Shown here: in pieces, positions 16,942 through 26,034 of the stretch
Position numbering within the stretch: the stretch's first letter is position 1
How the letters are laid out: the number at the start of each line of letters is the position of its first letter
DNA from: Rathayibacter sp. VKM Ac-2856
GTDB taxonomy: Bacteria; Actinomycetota; Actinomycetes; Actinomycetales; Microbacteriaceae
Length of the DNA stretch: 64,000 nucleotides
Assembly (NCBI RefSeq): GCF_013205055.1
Contig: NZ_JABMLF010000004.1
Span: 186,001 to 250,000 of the forward strand
Direction of reading: 5' to 3'
Notes under the pieces: generated by a model
The model's database searches: none
What the model saw: only the letters and a program-made list of their open reading frames with translations
What the model was told of the DNA's origin: nothing
Program-made: the position numbers and the translations under genes

Positions 16942-17840
16942 TTGGTGGCTCCTGAGGTCAGTCCGTTGTAGATGAAGCGCTGGAGGAAGAGGAAGGCGAT
17001 CAGCGTCGGGACGATGACGAGGATCGTGCCGGCGGCGATGACCTCCCACTGCGCTCCGAAGGGGCCCATGAAGCGGAACAGCGAGGTCGAGATGACCCCG
17101 AGGTCCTGCGAGGGCATGTAGAGGAAGGGGATGTAGAACTCGTTGTAGACCGCGATCCCCTTGATGATCACGACCGTGGCGATCGCCGGCTTCAGCAGCG
17201 GAAGGATGATCCGCCAGTAGACCGTGAAGCGGCTGGCGCCGTCGAGCATCGCCGCCTCGTCGAGCGAGACCGGGATCGACTGCATGAACTGCAGGAAGAT
17301 GTAGATCGCCACGATGTCGGTGCCGGTGAAGAGCAGGATCGCCGACCAGCGGGTGTTGAACAGGTCGAGCGCGTTGATCACCTGGAAGGTCGCCACCTGC
17401 GTCGTCACCGCCGGCACGAGGGTCGCGAGCAGGAAGAGGCCCGTCACCAGACCGCGGCCGCGGAAGCGGAAGCGGTCGAGCGCGTAGGCGGCCATGGTGC
17501 CGATCAGGATGGTCCCGGCCACCGACACCAGCAGGATGATGCCGGTGTTGAGGAACCCGGTCACCATCCCGCCCCGGCTGAAGGCGATGGCGAAGTTCTC
17601 CAGGTTGAACCAGTTGCTCGGCGGGTCGAGCGGGCCGGTGCTGCGGTACTCCGTCGAGGTCTTGAACGCGAGCATGACGATCGTGACGATCGGCACGAGC
17701 GCGAACAGGCAGGCGACGATCAGCGAGGCGTACTTGCCGATCGCGCCGAGGAGCGAGCCGCGCCGGGGCCGGCGCGAGGGGCGGGCGGGGGTGACGGGCA
17801 GGCCGGTGACGGCCTCCGCCCGGGGCCGGGTGGTGGTCAT
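16938..17840 (-). CDS. Sugar ABC transporter permease (MalG-like), mannan locus
   Basis: Inner-membrane permease of 300 residues, six helices beginning near residue 36. The EAA loop is SLDEAAMLDGASRFTVYWRIILPLLKP (about 185-210), as in CUT1 carbohydrate importers. It overlaps its neighbours on both sides by four bases. Together with the permease at 17837 and the binding protein at 18889 it forms an importer with no ATPase of its own; CUT1 systems often share an MsiK-type ATPase encoded elsewhere. Substrate is inferred to be oligomannosides from the flanking enzymes. Confidence 0.9.
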   Translation of the reverse strand: MTTTRPRAEAVTGLPVTPARPSRRPRRGSLLGAIGKYASLIVACLFALVPIVTIVMLAFKTSTEYRSTGPLDPPSNWFNLENFAIAFSRGGMVTGFLNTGIILLVSVAGTILIGTMAAYALDRFRFRGRGLVTGLFLLATLVPAVTTQVATFQVINALDLFNTRWSAILLFTGTDIVAIYIFLQFMQSIPVSLDEAAMLDGASRFTVYWRIILPLLKPAIATVVIIKGIAVYNEFYIPFLYMPSQDLGVISTSLFRFMGPFGAQWEVIAAGTILVIVPTLIAFLFLQRFIYNGLTSGATK

Positions 17841-18796
17841 TCCTGGCCCGCCTTCTCGTCGGGGAACACGCGGCGCTGCACCGCGGTGATGATCAGCACG
17901 ATCGCGAGCAGGACGACGGCCATCGCCGAGGCGAGGCCGACCTTCGAGTAGCGGAACGCGGTGTCGACGGTCTGGATCACGAAGGTCTCGGATCCGTTGG
18001 CGCCGCCGGTCATGATGTACGGCATCTCGAACGCCGAGAGGGCGCCCGCGATGGCGAGGATGAAGGACAGCCCGAGGATCCGGCGGATGCTCGGCACGAT
18101 GATGAAGCGGAACTTGTCGAACGACGTCGCGCCGTCGATGTCCGCGGCCTCGTACTGCTCCTCCGGAACCGACTGGATCGCGCCGAGGAACAGCACGAAG
18201 TTCAGGCCCATGTAGCGCCAGACCGAGGTCGCGGCGAGCGAGACGTTGACGACCGAGGGGTCGCCGAGCCACTGCGGGGTGTCCTGCACGCCGAAGACGC
18301 CGAGCACCGCGTCGAGGGTGCCGTCGGGCCGGAAGAAGTAGAGGAACATCAGCCCGATCGCGACCCCGTTGATGAGGTACGGGAAGAAGATGACGCCCTT
18401 GAAGAAGTTGCGGAACCGGGTCCGGAAGCTCAGCAGCGTCGCGAAGAACAGCGCGAGCCCGAGCTGCGCGACCGCGCCGGCCAGGTAGAAGAGGCTGACG
18501 AAGAAGACCTGGAAGATCTCGGGCCGGGTGAAGATCTCGACGTAGTTCTCGAGGCCGACGAACGTCTTGTCCGGGTCGAGGCCGTCCCAGTCGGTGACGC
18601 TGTACCAGAACATGTTCGCGACCGGGATGTAGGTCAGGACGACGAGGAACGCCAGCGGCACGGCGAGGAACAGCCAGGGCGTGCTGCGGCGCCCGGTGAG
18701 GCGCTGCCGGCGGCCGGGCGGCCTGTCGCCGCGGCGAGTGCCGCCGGCCCGCTTGCTCGCTCCGACCTCGAGGGGCGGAGCGTCGGTGATCGCCAT
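17837..18796 (-). CDS. Sugar ABC transporter permease (MalF-like), mannan locus
   Basis: Partner permease of 319 residues. A basic N-terminus of about 38 residues is followed by six helices from about 39. The EAA loop is EQYEAADIDGATSFDKFRFIIVPSIRR (about 205-230). GAAAGGATCGAC precedes the ATG, a good ribosome site. Its stop overlaps the MalG-like start. Confidence 0.9.
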   Translation of the reverse strand: MAITDAPPLEVGASKRAGGTRRGDRPPGRRQRLTGRRSTPWLFLAVPLAFLVVLTYIPVANMFWYSVTDWDGLDPDKTFVGLENYVEIFTRPEIFQVFFVSLFYLAGAVAQLGLALFFATLLSFRTRFRNFFKGVIFFPYLINGVAIGLMFLYFFRPDGTLDAVLGVFGVQDTPQWLGDPSVVNVSLAATSVWRYMGLNFVLFLGAIQSVPEEQYEAADIDGATSFDKFRFIIVPSIRRILGLSFILAIAGALSAFEMPYIMTGGANGSETFVIQTVDTAFRYSKVGLASAMAVVLLAIVLIITAVQRRVFPDEKAGQE

Positions 18797-18888
18797 GTCG
18801 ATCCTTTCGGCATCCCGGGGAATGCGGTCGTGAGGGGGTGGGGAGGGGGCGGCCCGCGGGTGGCGGACCGCCCCTCAGCGGGCGGTGG

Positions 18889-20199
18889 CTACTCCGCCAC
18901 CTCGGCGCGGGCGGCGGCCCAGCGCGCGTTGAGGTCGTCGAAGAGCGACTGCTTGTCGCCGTCGCCGGCGCCGCGGGCCGCGTCGATCAGCTTCTGGCGG
19001 TAGGAGTTGCCGAAGAGGTCGATCTCGGCCTCGTTGGCGATGTCGTTGATCACGGCCTCCTCGCCCACCGGGTCGGGGGCGAGCTCGAGGTAGGTCACGC
19101 CGAGCGCGTCGAAGTCGGAGAGGGTGTCGGGCGCCGGGTCGGCGATCACCGGGCTGATCGCGCCCTGGCTCGCGGCGAAGCCGGAGTCCTCGGTGAACCA
19201 GTCGATCCAGGCCCGGGCGGTCGCCTTGTTGTCGGAGTTCTTGTTGATCGCGAGGAACTTGTCCGAGGCGGTCACCGAGGTGAACGCGCCGTCCTGTGTC
19301 CACGGCATCGGCCAGAAGCCGATCGTGTCGCGGGGCTTCCCGGCTTTCTCGGCGGCGTCCTGCATCTGCGAGACGGCCCAGGAGCCGAGGACCATCGAGC
19401 CGATCTCGCCCTGGGCGAGGAGGTCCTTCGACTCCTCCCAGTTCGTGGTCGTCGGGTCGTCCTCGCTGAGGCCGGCCGCGACCGTGTCGTAGAGCAGACC
19501 GTCGATGTTGTACTGGTCGTTGCCCTCGGTCCACGGCGCGTCGTCGTTGATCATCTCGGTGCGGACGTCCTCGCCCTGCACCGTGCCGAGGTTGCCCTCG
19601 ATGGTCGCGAGCGGCCAGCCGTCCTTGTAGTTCGTGTAATAGGGAGTGACGCCGGTCGCCTTGATCTTCTCGAGGGCGGCGAGGTACTCCTCCTCCGTCG
19701 TGGGCGGAGTGGTGACGCCGGCGGCGGTCCAGACGTCGCGGTTGAACACGTAGCCCATCGCGGAGCCGAAGGTCGAGATGCCGTAGGCGGTGCCGTCGAA
19801 CGAGCCCTCGTTGGTGAAGCGGTACTTCTCCGAGAGCTCGTCGGTCGAGCCGAGCGGCTCGAAGTAGTCCGCGTAGTCGTCCTTGGTGACGTTCGAGCTC
19901 GGGATGAGCAGCACGTCGCCGTAGTCCTTCGAGTTCAGGCGGATCTTCGTGTCGCCCTCGTAGTCGGTGAGCGCCTCGAACGTCACGGTCGTGCCGGGGT
20001 ACTGCTCCTCGAAGGTCGCGGCGTAGTCGGCGAACGTGGTGTCGACGAGGTCGGTGCGGTTGGTCAGCACGGTGATCTCGCCGGCCGGCTCGCCGGAGTC
20101 GTTGCTCGCGCCGGCGGAGCAGCCGGTCAGGACGAGCGAGGCCGACGCGGCGACGGCGAGGCCGATCAGCGTGGTGCGGCGGGTGGTGGGTCGGTGCAC
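18889..20199 (-). CDS. Sugar ABC transporter binding lipoprotein, mannan locus
   Basis: Extracellular solute-binding protein of family 1, 436 residues. The N-terminus has a twin-arginine-like start, a hydrophobic core and the lipobox LTGC near residue 24, so it is a lipoprotein. The mature part shows the family features TNRTDLVDTTFADYAATFEEQYPG and GYVFNRDVW. Start is GTG with GAGGAGAG before it. It would capture oligomannosides released by the two secreted mannanases. It lies between the GH5 gene and the permeases and probably shares their transcript. Confidence 0.9.
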   Translation of the reverse strand: MHRPTTRRTTLIGLAVAASASLVLTGCSAGASNDSGEPAGEITVLTNRTDLVDTTFADYAATFEEQYPGTTVTFEALTDYEGDTKIRLNSKDYGDVLLIPSSNVTKDDYADYFEPLGSTDELSEKYRFTNEGSFDGTAYGISTFGSAMGYVFNRDVWTAAGVTTPPTTEEEYLAALEKIKATGVTPYYTNYKDGWPLATIEGNLGTVQGEDVRTEMINDDAPWTEGNDQYNIDGLLYDTVAAGLSEDDPTTTNWEESKDLLAQGEIGSMVLGSWAVSQMQDAAEKAGKPRDTIGFWPMPWTQDGAFTSVTASDKFLAINKNSDNKATARAWIDWFTEDSGFAASQGAISPVIADPAPDTLSDFDALGVTYLELAPDPVGEEAVINDIANEAEIDLFGNSYRQKLIDAARGAGDGDKQSLFDDLNARWAAARAEVAE

Positions 20200-20263
20200 G
20201 GGATCTCTCCTCGGTGGGCCGTCGCCGCCTTCGGCGACGGGAGGTGGTGAAGCGGACGGATGG

Positions 20264-20327
20264 GTGGTGCGGGGTGGTGCGGGGTGGTGCGGGGTGGTGC
20301 GGGGTGCGGGGTGGTGCGGGGTGCGGG
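20264..20327. repeat. GTGGTGCGGG tandem repeat
   Basis: About six copies of the decamer GTGGTGCGGG (some shortened to GTGCGGG) in the gap between the GH5 and binding-protein genes. Such a tract changes length easily by slippage and sits close to the binding-protein leader. Confidence 0.8.
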
Positions 20328-20333
20328 TCGGGA

Positions 20334-23300
20334 CTAGTGGCGGCCGAGCCACCACTGCCAGAGGCCGGGGAGGTACTTCTTCACCAGCGACTCCAGCCAC
20401 GAGGGCACGGAGGGCGCGGGGGTCGGAGTGGGCGACGGGGTCGTGGTGGGCGGGGTGGTGGGCGTCGCGGTCGGCGTGACCGTCGGCGTCGCGGTCGGCG
20501 TCGCGGTCGGCGTCGCGGTCGGGCCGACCGTGGGCGTCGCGGTCGGAGTCGCGGTGGGCGTCGGCGTCGGCGTCGGCGTCGGCGTGGTCGCCTCCGCCAC
20601 GACGGTCTTCACGTCGTCGAGCAGCAGCGAGCCGCTGCCCGAGCCGTTCATGTAGAGCGCGTACTGCGTGACCGAGGTGAGGTCGAGGTCGGCCTGCGGC
20701 GCCCAGGCGGGCGGCGCGAAGTCCTCGAACGGGATCTCGATCCGCTGCACGCCCTCGGCGGACGGGGTGACCGTCGCCTCCCAGTACGCGCCGTTCGCGA
20801 CGAACTGCACCGCGAGCGGCACGGCCCGGTCGGCGTCGACCGTGAGCGACAGGCCCGAGTAGCCCCACCAGTTCTGCGCGGCGCCGAACGTCCGCACCGT
20901 GCCGGCGTAACCGGCCGTGCCGGTGTCGTAGTCGAAGCGCGCCGCGGTCGAGCCGGTCGCCGCGTCCGGCACCAGCGTCGGCGCGATCGCGCCGCCGCCG
21001 GTGTTGCGGACGTAGGCGGCCTGGAGCGCGGCGTCGTCGGCGTAGCCCTCGAAGTCCTCGACCACGACCGGCTCGGTCGGCAGCGCCGCCGTGCTGAAGG
21101 TCCGGGTCGCCGATGCCGTGGCGCCGAGGCCGTTCACCGCGGAGACCTGCCAGAAGTACGGCGTCTCCGGATCGAGCTCGACCGGCGGGCGGTAGGCGGT
21201 GGCCGAGAGCCCGGTCGTCGAGACCAGCGGGTCCGCCAGATCGCTCGAGGCGGAGAGGACGAAGCGGTAGTAGGCGGCGTCCGCGGCCGGCTCCCACGAG
21301 AAGGTCGGCGTCGCGGTGACGTCCGCCGTGCCGTCGGCGGGCGCCGCGAGCACGGGGCTCCCGGGCAGGCCGAACGGCGCGGCGTTCGGCGAGTACAGGC
21401 TGACCGCGCCGATCTGCGGGGTCCAGACCTCGCCCGCCCCCTGCGGCCAGGAGATCCGCAGCCGGTCGACCCCGGTCAGGTCGCGGACCGAGTACGTGTA
21501 CTCGCGCCAGTTCCCGGTGCCGCCGCGCGTCTCGACGGCGAGCGGCGTCCAGGTCGTGCCGTCCGCCGATCCCTCGAGCGTGAGCGGCACGACCGGCTGG
21601 TCGGGCCAGTACCAGGCCGTGATGTCGGCTCCGCTGATGTCGTCGAAGGCGTACTCGAGACTCGCCGGATCGGCGCTGTCGCGCTTCACCCGCGAGGCGT
21701 CCCCGCCGAACAGCCCCGGGTTGCCGGTGTCGAAGGAGAGGCTGCCGGTGTGCGCCGCCGTCCGGGAGAAGTCGTTCAGCGGGTCGACGAGCGCCACCCG
21801 CGCCGCGGTGCTCGTGATCGTCGCCCGCTGCAGCGTGCCGGTGCTCCAGCTCACCCGCACCTGCTCGCCGGAGAGGCCGGTCGCGGCGACGACGCTCGCA
21901 CCGTCGCGCTCGGTGGTCGTGGTGGCGGCGTCGGTCCAGGTCGCGCCGTCGCTGCTCGTCGCCACGGTGACCGCGGACGGGTCCGAGACGACGAACTCCG
22001 CCGCGCTGATCCCGTCGCGCTGCCAGGTGACGCTCGCGTCGCCGGTCGCGATGACGACGCCGCCGGTCGGAGTCGGTGCGATCTCCGCGTTCTCGTGGCC
22101 CGCGGTCAGCAGCCAGCTCTGCAGCGGGTCGACCAGCACGGCGCCGCCCGCGGAGGCGGCGACCGCGTCGGAGGCGGGGCCGCGACGGTCGTCGTCGCCC
22201 ACCGGGACGACGCGGTAGCGCGCGCCGGCCGGGGAGTCGTAGTCGGTGATGGGCGACGCCGAGGCGGAGACCGCTCCGTCCGTCACGTCGCTCCACTCGC
22301 CGCCGGTCGAGCGCTGCACGAGGTAGCCGGTGGCCCCTGCGGTGCCGCGCCACGAGATCTCGTTGATCCCGTAGTCCTCGTCGATCGCGGTGATCAGCGG
22401 TGAGCCGAGCTCGAGCTCGCCGGGCGTGCTGCCCGTCGCGCGGCCGTACTGCTCGATCGCGTCGACGCTCTCCCGCTCGCGCGGGGTCCCGCCCGGGTAG
22501 TGCAGCGTGAAGCCGTCGTCGTGCGGCACGACGCCGCCGCGGTCGTTGTTGCCGAAGAGCGACCAGAAGAAGGTCCCCGAGACGTTCGGGTCCGCCGCCG
22601 CCGCGCCGAGCAGGTCCTCGCTCGCCGCCGTCGAGGCGTACTCGCCGGCGATGTAGACCTTGCCCGCGCCGGCGACGGTCGCGGCGTCGGCCGAGACCCG
22701 CTCCGCGGTCGGCGGGTAGTAGTGCACGTCGACGATGTCGAGGTCCGGCGCCGCGAGGGTGTCCGGGTCGATGTCGAAGCGGCGGCCGGCGGCGACGAGC
22801 TGCTCGGGCGCCTGCTCCTTGATGTGCGCGACCTGCGCGTCGATCCAGTCGCGGGTCATCCCCTCGAGCTCGTTGCCCAGCTCCCAGGCCATGATCGTCG
22901 GGTCGTCGACGAAGCGCGTCCCGGTGATCGTGTTGGTGTGGCCGAGGATCACGTCGACGTAGTCCTGGTACGCGGCGATCGCGGCGGGGTCGGAGTAGAA
23001 GTCCGCCGACTCGAGCCCGAGCGGGGTCGTGAAGTCGCGGTGACCGCCGTGGTAGTACGCCCACTCGTCGGTGAGGGGCAGCACCAGGCGGATGCCGAGG
23101 GTGCCCGCGTAGGCGACGGCGAAGTCGATGGTGCGGAAGGCCTCCTCGTTGTACTCGCCGAGGCGCGGCATCAGCGCCAGCGGGTCCTCGTCGTTCTGGC
23201 CGGTCGAGGTCATCATGTGCGAGCGGACGACCGTGACGCCCATCTGCGCCGCGGTGTCGAGGGCGTCCTTGATCCGGAAGTAGGTGGGGTAGTCGACTCC

Positions 23301-23594
23301 GCCGACGTTCTCGTCGAGCCCGAGCCAGTAGATGTTGGTGCCGCTCGCCCAGAACCGCTCGCCGTCGAGGGTCAGGGCGCTGCCGTCGCGCTGCACGAAG
23401 GCGGTGTTCTCGCTCGTCCAGTCGACGGGGGCGGCGGGCTGTGCGGCGGCGGTCCGTGCCGAGGCCGACGGCGCAGCCGCCGGGGCGAGGACGACCAGCG
23501 AGCCGGCCGTGACGGCCAGCAGGGCGGCTCCGGCGAGGGAGCGGCGCAGAGGGATCCGCGAGAACGCGGAGGGGGTGCTGTGGGCACGTGTCAT
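20334..23594 (-). CDS. Large secreted GH5 mannanase with accessory domains and TP-rich linker
   Basis: Secreted glycoside hydrolase of 1086 residues. Signal peptide 1-47; GH5 (mannan endo-1,4-beta-mannosidase type) catalytic domain about 55-390 with acid/base Glu242 in WELGNELEG and nucleophile Glu318 in YIAGEYAS. Beta-rich domains follow: a fibronectin-like module (about 395-490), two carbohydrate-binding-like segments, another fibronectin-like module near 770-870, and a binding domain starting EPVVVEDFEGYADDAAL. Then comes about 60 residues of threonine-proline repeats, and the protein ends in a short amphipathic segment (SWLESLVKKYLPGLWQWWLG). No sortase signal is seen, so the end may contact wall or membrane. 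Confidence 0.9.
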   Translation of the reverse strand: MTRAHSTPSAFSRIPLRRSLAGAALLAVTAGSLVVLAPAAAPSASARTAAAQPAAPVDWTSENTAFVQRDGSALTLDGERFWASGTNIYWLGLDENVGGVDYPTYFRIKDALDTAAQMGVTVVRSHMMTSTGQNDEDPLALMPRLGEYNEEAFRTIDFAVAYAGTLGIRLVLPLTDEWAYYHGGHRDFTTPLGLESADFYSDPAAIAAYQDYVDVILGHTNTITGTRFVDDPTIMAWELGNELEGMTRDWIDAQVAHIKEQAPEQLVAAGRRFDIDPDTLAAPDLDIVDVHYYPPTAERVSADAATVAGAGKVYIAGEYASTAASEDLLGAAAADPNVSGTFFWSLFGNNDRGGVVPHDDGFTLHYPGGTPRERESVDAIEQYGRATGSTPGELELGSPLITAIDEDYGINEISWRGTAGATGYLVQRSTGGEWSDVTDGAVSASASPITDYDSPAGARYRVVPVGDDDRRGPASDAVAASAGGAVLVDPLQSWLLTAGHENAEIAPTPTGGVVIATGDASVTWQRDGISAAEFVVSDPSAVTVATSSDGATWTDAATTTTERDGASVVAATGLSGEQVRVSWSTGTLQRATITSTAARVALVDPLNDFSRTAAHTGSLSFDTGNPGLFGGDASRVKRDSADPASLEYAFDDISGADITAWYWPDQPVVPLTLEGSADGTTWTPLAVETRGGTGNWREYTYSVRDLTGVDRLRISWPQGAGEVWTPQIGAVSLYSPNAAPFGLPGSPVLAAPADGTADVTATPTFSWEPAADAAYYRFVLSASSDLADPLVSTTGLSATAYRPPVELDPETPYFWQVSAVNGLGATASATRTFSTAALPTEPVVVEDFEGYADDAALQAAYVRNTGGGAIAPTLVPDAATGSTAARFDYDTGTAGYAGTVRTFGAAQNWWGYSGLSLTVDADRAVPLAVQFVANGAYWEATVTPSAEGVQRIEIPFEDFAPPAWAPQADLDLTSVTQYALYMNGSGSGSLLLDDVKTVVAEATTPTPTPTPTPTATPTATPTVGPTATPTATPTATPTVTPTATPTTPPTTTPSPTPTPAPSVPSWLESLVKKYLPGLWQWWLGRH

Positions 23595-23712
23595 GGGTTA
23601 GCCAGGCTCCTTCGACCGGTGACGTGTCTCGGCGCCGCAGCCGATCGGGAGTCGATCACCGCGGCGACGTGCCCAGAGTCGCTGATGCTCCTGCCCCGCG
23701 TCAAGTACAAAG

Positions 23713-23729
23713 ATTAATAATTTATGTAA
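23713..23729. promoter_or_regulatory. AT-rich operator before the GH5 mannanase
   Basis: ATTAATAATTTATGTAA, matching the site at 10240 in 14 of 17 positions. On the minus strand it overlaps a TTTACA that could be the -35 of the GH5 promoter. It lies between GH5 and the LacI-like gene, so either could be controlled. Confidence 0.6.
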
Positions 23730-23816
23730 AGATCAGGCATGGCGAATCTGCGACGACGCGGCTCCCCGGGAGGGCTCGGCTCGGTCTGCGGCCCGGTGCG
23801 CGGCCCGGTGTCCGGC

Positions 23817-24704
23817 TCAGTGCGCGTCGACCTGCGCGTCGTGCTGCACAGCGGCCTGCGCCGGTGCGCTCGTCGTCCCGCGGGCCACGACGACGACCGG
23901 CGGGCTGGCGACGGATCCGCTCGCCGACGCCGCGATCTCGCTCAGCAGCTCCTGGCCGGTCAGCATCCCGATCACCTGCACGTCGTGCGAGACCGCCGAC
24001 AGCGGCGGCTCGCTGAGCTGGCACTGCGCGGAGTCGTCCCACGCCAGCAGCGACATCGCGCCGGGCACGTCGAGACCGAGCTGCCGGGCCCCGTCGAGCG
24101 CGCCGATCGCCATCAGATCGCTGTCGAGGATCGTCGCCGTCGGCGGCTGCGCCTCCGCGATCAGCGAGTGCAGCGCGCGGGCGCCGGACTCCCGCGAGTA
24201 GTCGCCCGAGCGCTCGAGCGCCTCGATCCCGCGAGCGGCGCACTCCTTGAGGAAGCACTCGCGCCGGATCCGCGTGTGCAGCAGCTCCTCCGGCCCGCCG
24301 ACGTGCGCGATCCGCTCGTGCCCGAGGTCCGCGAGGAACTGCACGGCGTCGCGCATCGCGTCGTCGTCGTTCGTCCACACCGCGCGCAGCTCCCGCGCGG
24401 CGGACGGCGGCCCGACGATCACCGCGGGCAGCCCGAGCCCGCGCACCAGCGCCGGCCGCGGATCGTCCACCTCGAGGTCGACCAGCACCACTCCGTCGAC
24501 CTCGCCGTCGCGGCTCCAGCGCCGGTAGGTCTCGATCTCGGCGTCGCGGTCGGGCAGCACGTTCAGCAGCACCGAGTGCCCCGCCGGGCGGACCGCGTGC
24601 TCCACGCCCGCGATGAACTCGTGGAAGTAGGGCTCGGCGCCCATGATCTCGGTGGCGCGGACGAGGGCGAGCCCGAGGGGCCGCGGCGGTCTCGGATCGG
24701 TCAT
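23817..24704 (-). CDS. LacI-type ligand-binding protein without a DNA-binding domain
   Basis: 295-residue cytosolic protein with the periplasmic-binding-like fold of LacI/GalR regulators: LGLALVRATEIMGAEPYFHEFIAGVEHA at the start, DGVVLVDLEVDDPR, GHERIAHVGGPEELLHTRIRRECF, and AMSLLAWDDSAQCQLSEPPLSAV near the end. The usual 55-residue helix-turn-helix is missing. The ATG has GAGAGAGC before it, and only 103 bases separate it from the divergent ROK gene, so no HTH exon can be hidden there. It might sense a mannan sugar and act through a partner, or be a decayed repressor. Confidence 0.82.
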   Translation of the reverse strand: MTDPRPPRPLGLALVRATEIMGAEPYFHEFIAGVEHAVRPAGHSVLLNVLPDRDAEIETYRRWSRDGEVDGVVLVDLEVDDPRPALVRGLGLPAVIVGPPSAARELRAVWTNDDDAMRDAVQFLADLGHERIAHVGGPEELLHTRIRRECFLKECAARGIEALERSGDYSRESGARALHSLIAEAQPPTATILDSDLMAIGALDGARQLGLDVPGAMSLLAWDDSAQCQLSEPPLSAVSHDVQVIGMLTGQELLSEIAASASGSVASPPVVVVARGTTSAPAQAAVQHDAQVDAH

Positions 24705-24807
24705 GGCAGCTCTCTCTCGAACGGGCAGCACCAGCGTAGGCGCGGGCGGCGAGCGGGGCCCCGCGCCGCGGTCCCGTACGCTGTCGGTCGGACGGTGAGG
24801 AGCAGGC

Positions 24808-26034
24808 ATGGCGCGTCGTGAGGCGACCCCGGCGTCCCCGGGCAGTCGCGCCCTCGTCGTCGACATCATCCGCTCCTCCGGTCCGATCAGCCGCGTCGAG
24901 CTCACCTCGGCGACCGGGCTGACCCAGCCGTCGATCTCGCTGATCGTGCGCAAGCTCCTGACCGACGGCATCGTCCGCGAGACCGGGTCCACGGCCAGCG
25001 GCGGCAAGCCCCGGCAGATGCTCGAGATCAACACCCGGGCGCGGATCGGCGTCGGCGTCCAGCTCGGCTTCGAGTCGATCACCTTCGTGGCGACGGACGC
25101 CGGCGGCGGCGTGATCGCGCGCCAGCAGATCCGCGGTGCGGCCCTCGCGGCACCCGAGGAGGTCACCCGCCGGATCGTCGACGGCTACACCGCGTTCGTG
25201 CGCGGCACCGGCCTCGACCGCCGTGCCCTGGCCGGCGTCGCCGTCGTCGCGCCGGGTCCGATCGACCAGGCCGCGGGTCGGATCCTCGGGCCGCCCACCC
25301 TGCAGGGCTGGCGCGACTTCCCGCTGCGCGAGGAGCTGGGCGCCGGCTTCGGCATCCCGATCCTGCTCGACAACGACGCGGCCGCGGCCGCCATCGGCGA
25401 GTTCTGGAGCCGCGGCGTCTCGCGGCATGAGACCTTCGGCAGCATCTACGTCGGCACCGGGATCGGCGCCGGCGTCGTCCTGGACGGCGCGCTCTTCCGC
25501 GGCGCGAGCTCCAACGCCGCCGAGATCGGCCACATCACCATCGCCCCGGGCGGCCGCGAGTGCTTCTGCGGCAACATCGGCTGCCTCGAGCGCTACGCCG
25601 CACCGTCCGTCGTGGTCGAGGACGCCGCGGCGGATCGGAGCGCCTTCGCCGACCTCGACCTCACCTTCGAGGTCGAGCAGAACGCTCGCGACTTCGACGT
25701 GCTCAGCCTCGCCGCGATCAACGGCCACCCCGCCGCGGAGGAGCTGCTCCAGCGCTCGGCCGGGCACCTCGCCGACGGGGCGGTCACCCTCGCCAACCTC
25801 TTCGACCTCGACGCGCTCGTGCTGACCGGTCCGGGCGTCGCGATCGCCGGCTCGATCTACACGCGGGCGCTGCGCTCCCGGCTCGAGAGCCGCCGCTTCG
25901 CCCGCCGCGCCCACCCGATCAGCGTCGAGCTGTCCGCCAATCCGCGCGACGCCGCGGCGATCGGCGCCTCCTCCCTCGTGCTGCAGAGCACCCTCTCGCC
26001 CGGCCACGGGCCCGTGCTGCACCAGCCCGCATGA
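24808..26034 (+). CDS. ROK-family transcriptional repressor
   Basis: 408 residues: winged helix-turn-helix at about 12-70 (ISRVELTSATGLTQPSISLIVRKLLTDGIV), then a ROK sugar-binding domain with an intact zinc motif (CFCGNIGCLERY). Regulators of this type (XylR/NagC) release DNA when they bind a sugar. It lies in the middle of the mannan locus, is divergent from the HTH-less LacI-like gene, and is the best candidate for reading the two AT-rich sites at 10240 and 23713. GAGGAG precedes the ATG. Confidence 0.9.
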   Translation: MARREATPASPGSRALVVDIIRSSGPISRVELTSATGLTQPSISLIVRKLLTDGIVRETGSTASGGKPRQMLEINTRARIGVGVQLGFESITFVATDAGGGVIARQQIRGAALAAPEEVTRRIVDGYTAFVRGTGLDRRALAGVAVVAPGPIDQAAGRILGPPTLQGWRDFPLREELGAGFGIPILLDNDAAAAAIGEFWSRGVSRHETFGSIYVGTGIGAGVVLDGALFRGASSNAAEIGHITIAPGGRECFCGNIGCLERYAAPSVVVEDAAADRSAFADLDLTFEVEQNARDFDVLSLAAINGHPAAEELLQRSAGHLADGAVTLANLFDLDALVLTGPGVAIAGSIYTRALRSRLESRRFARRAHPISVELSANPRDAAAIGASSLVLQSTLSPGHGPVLHQPA

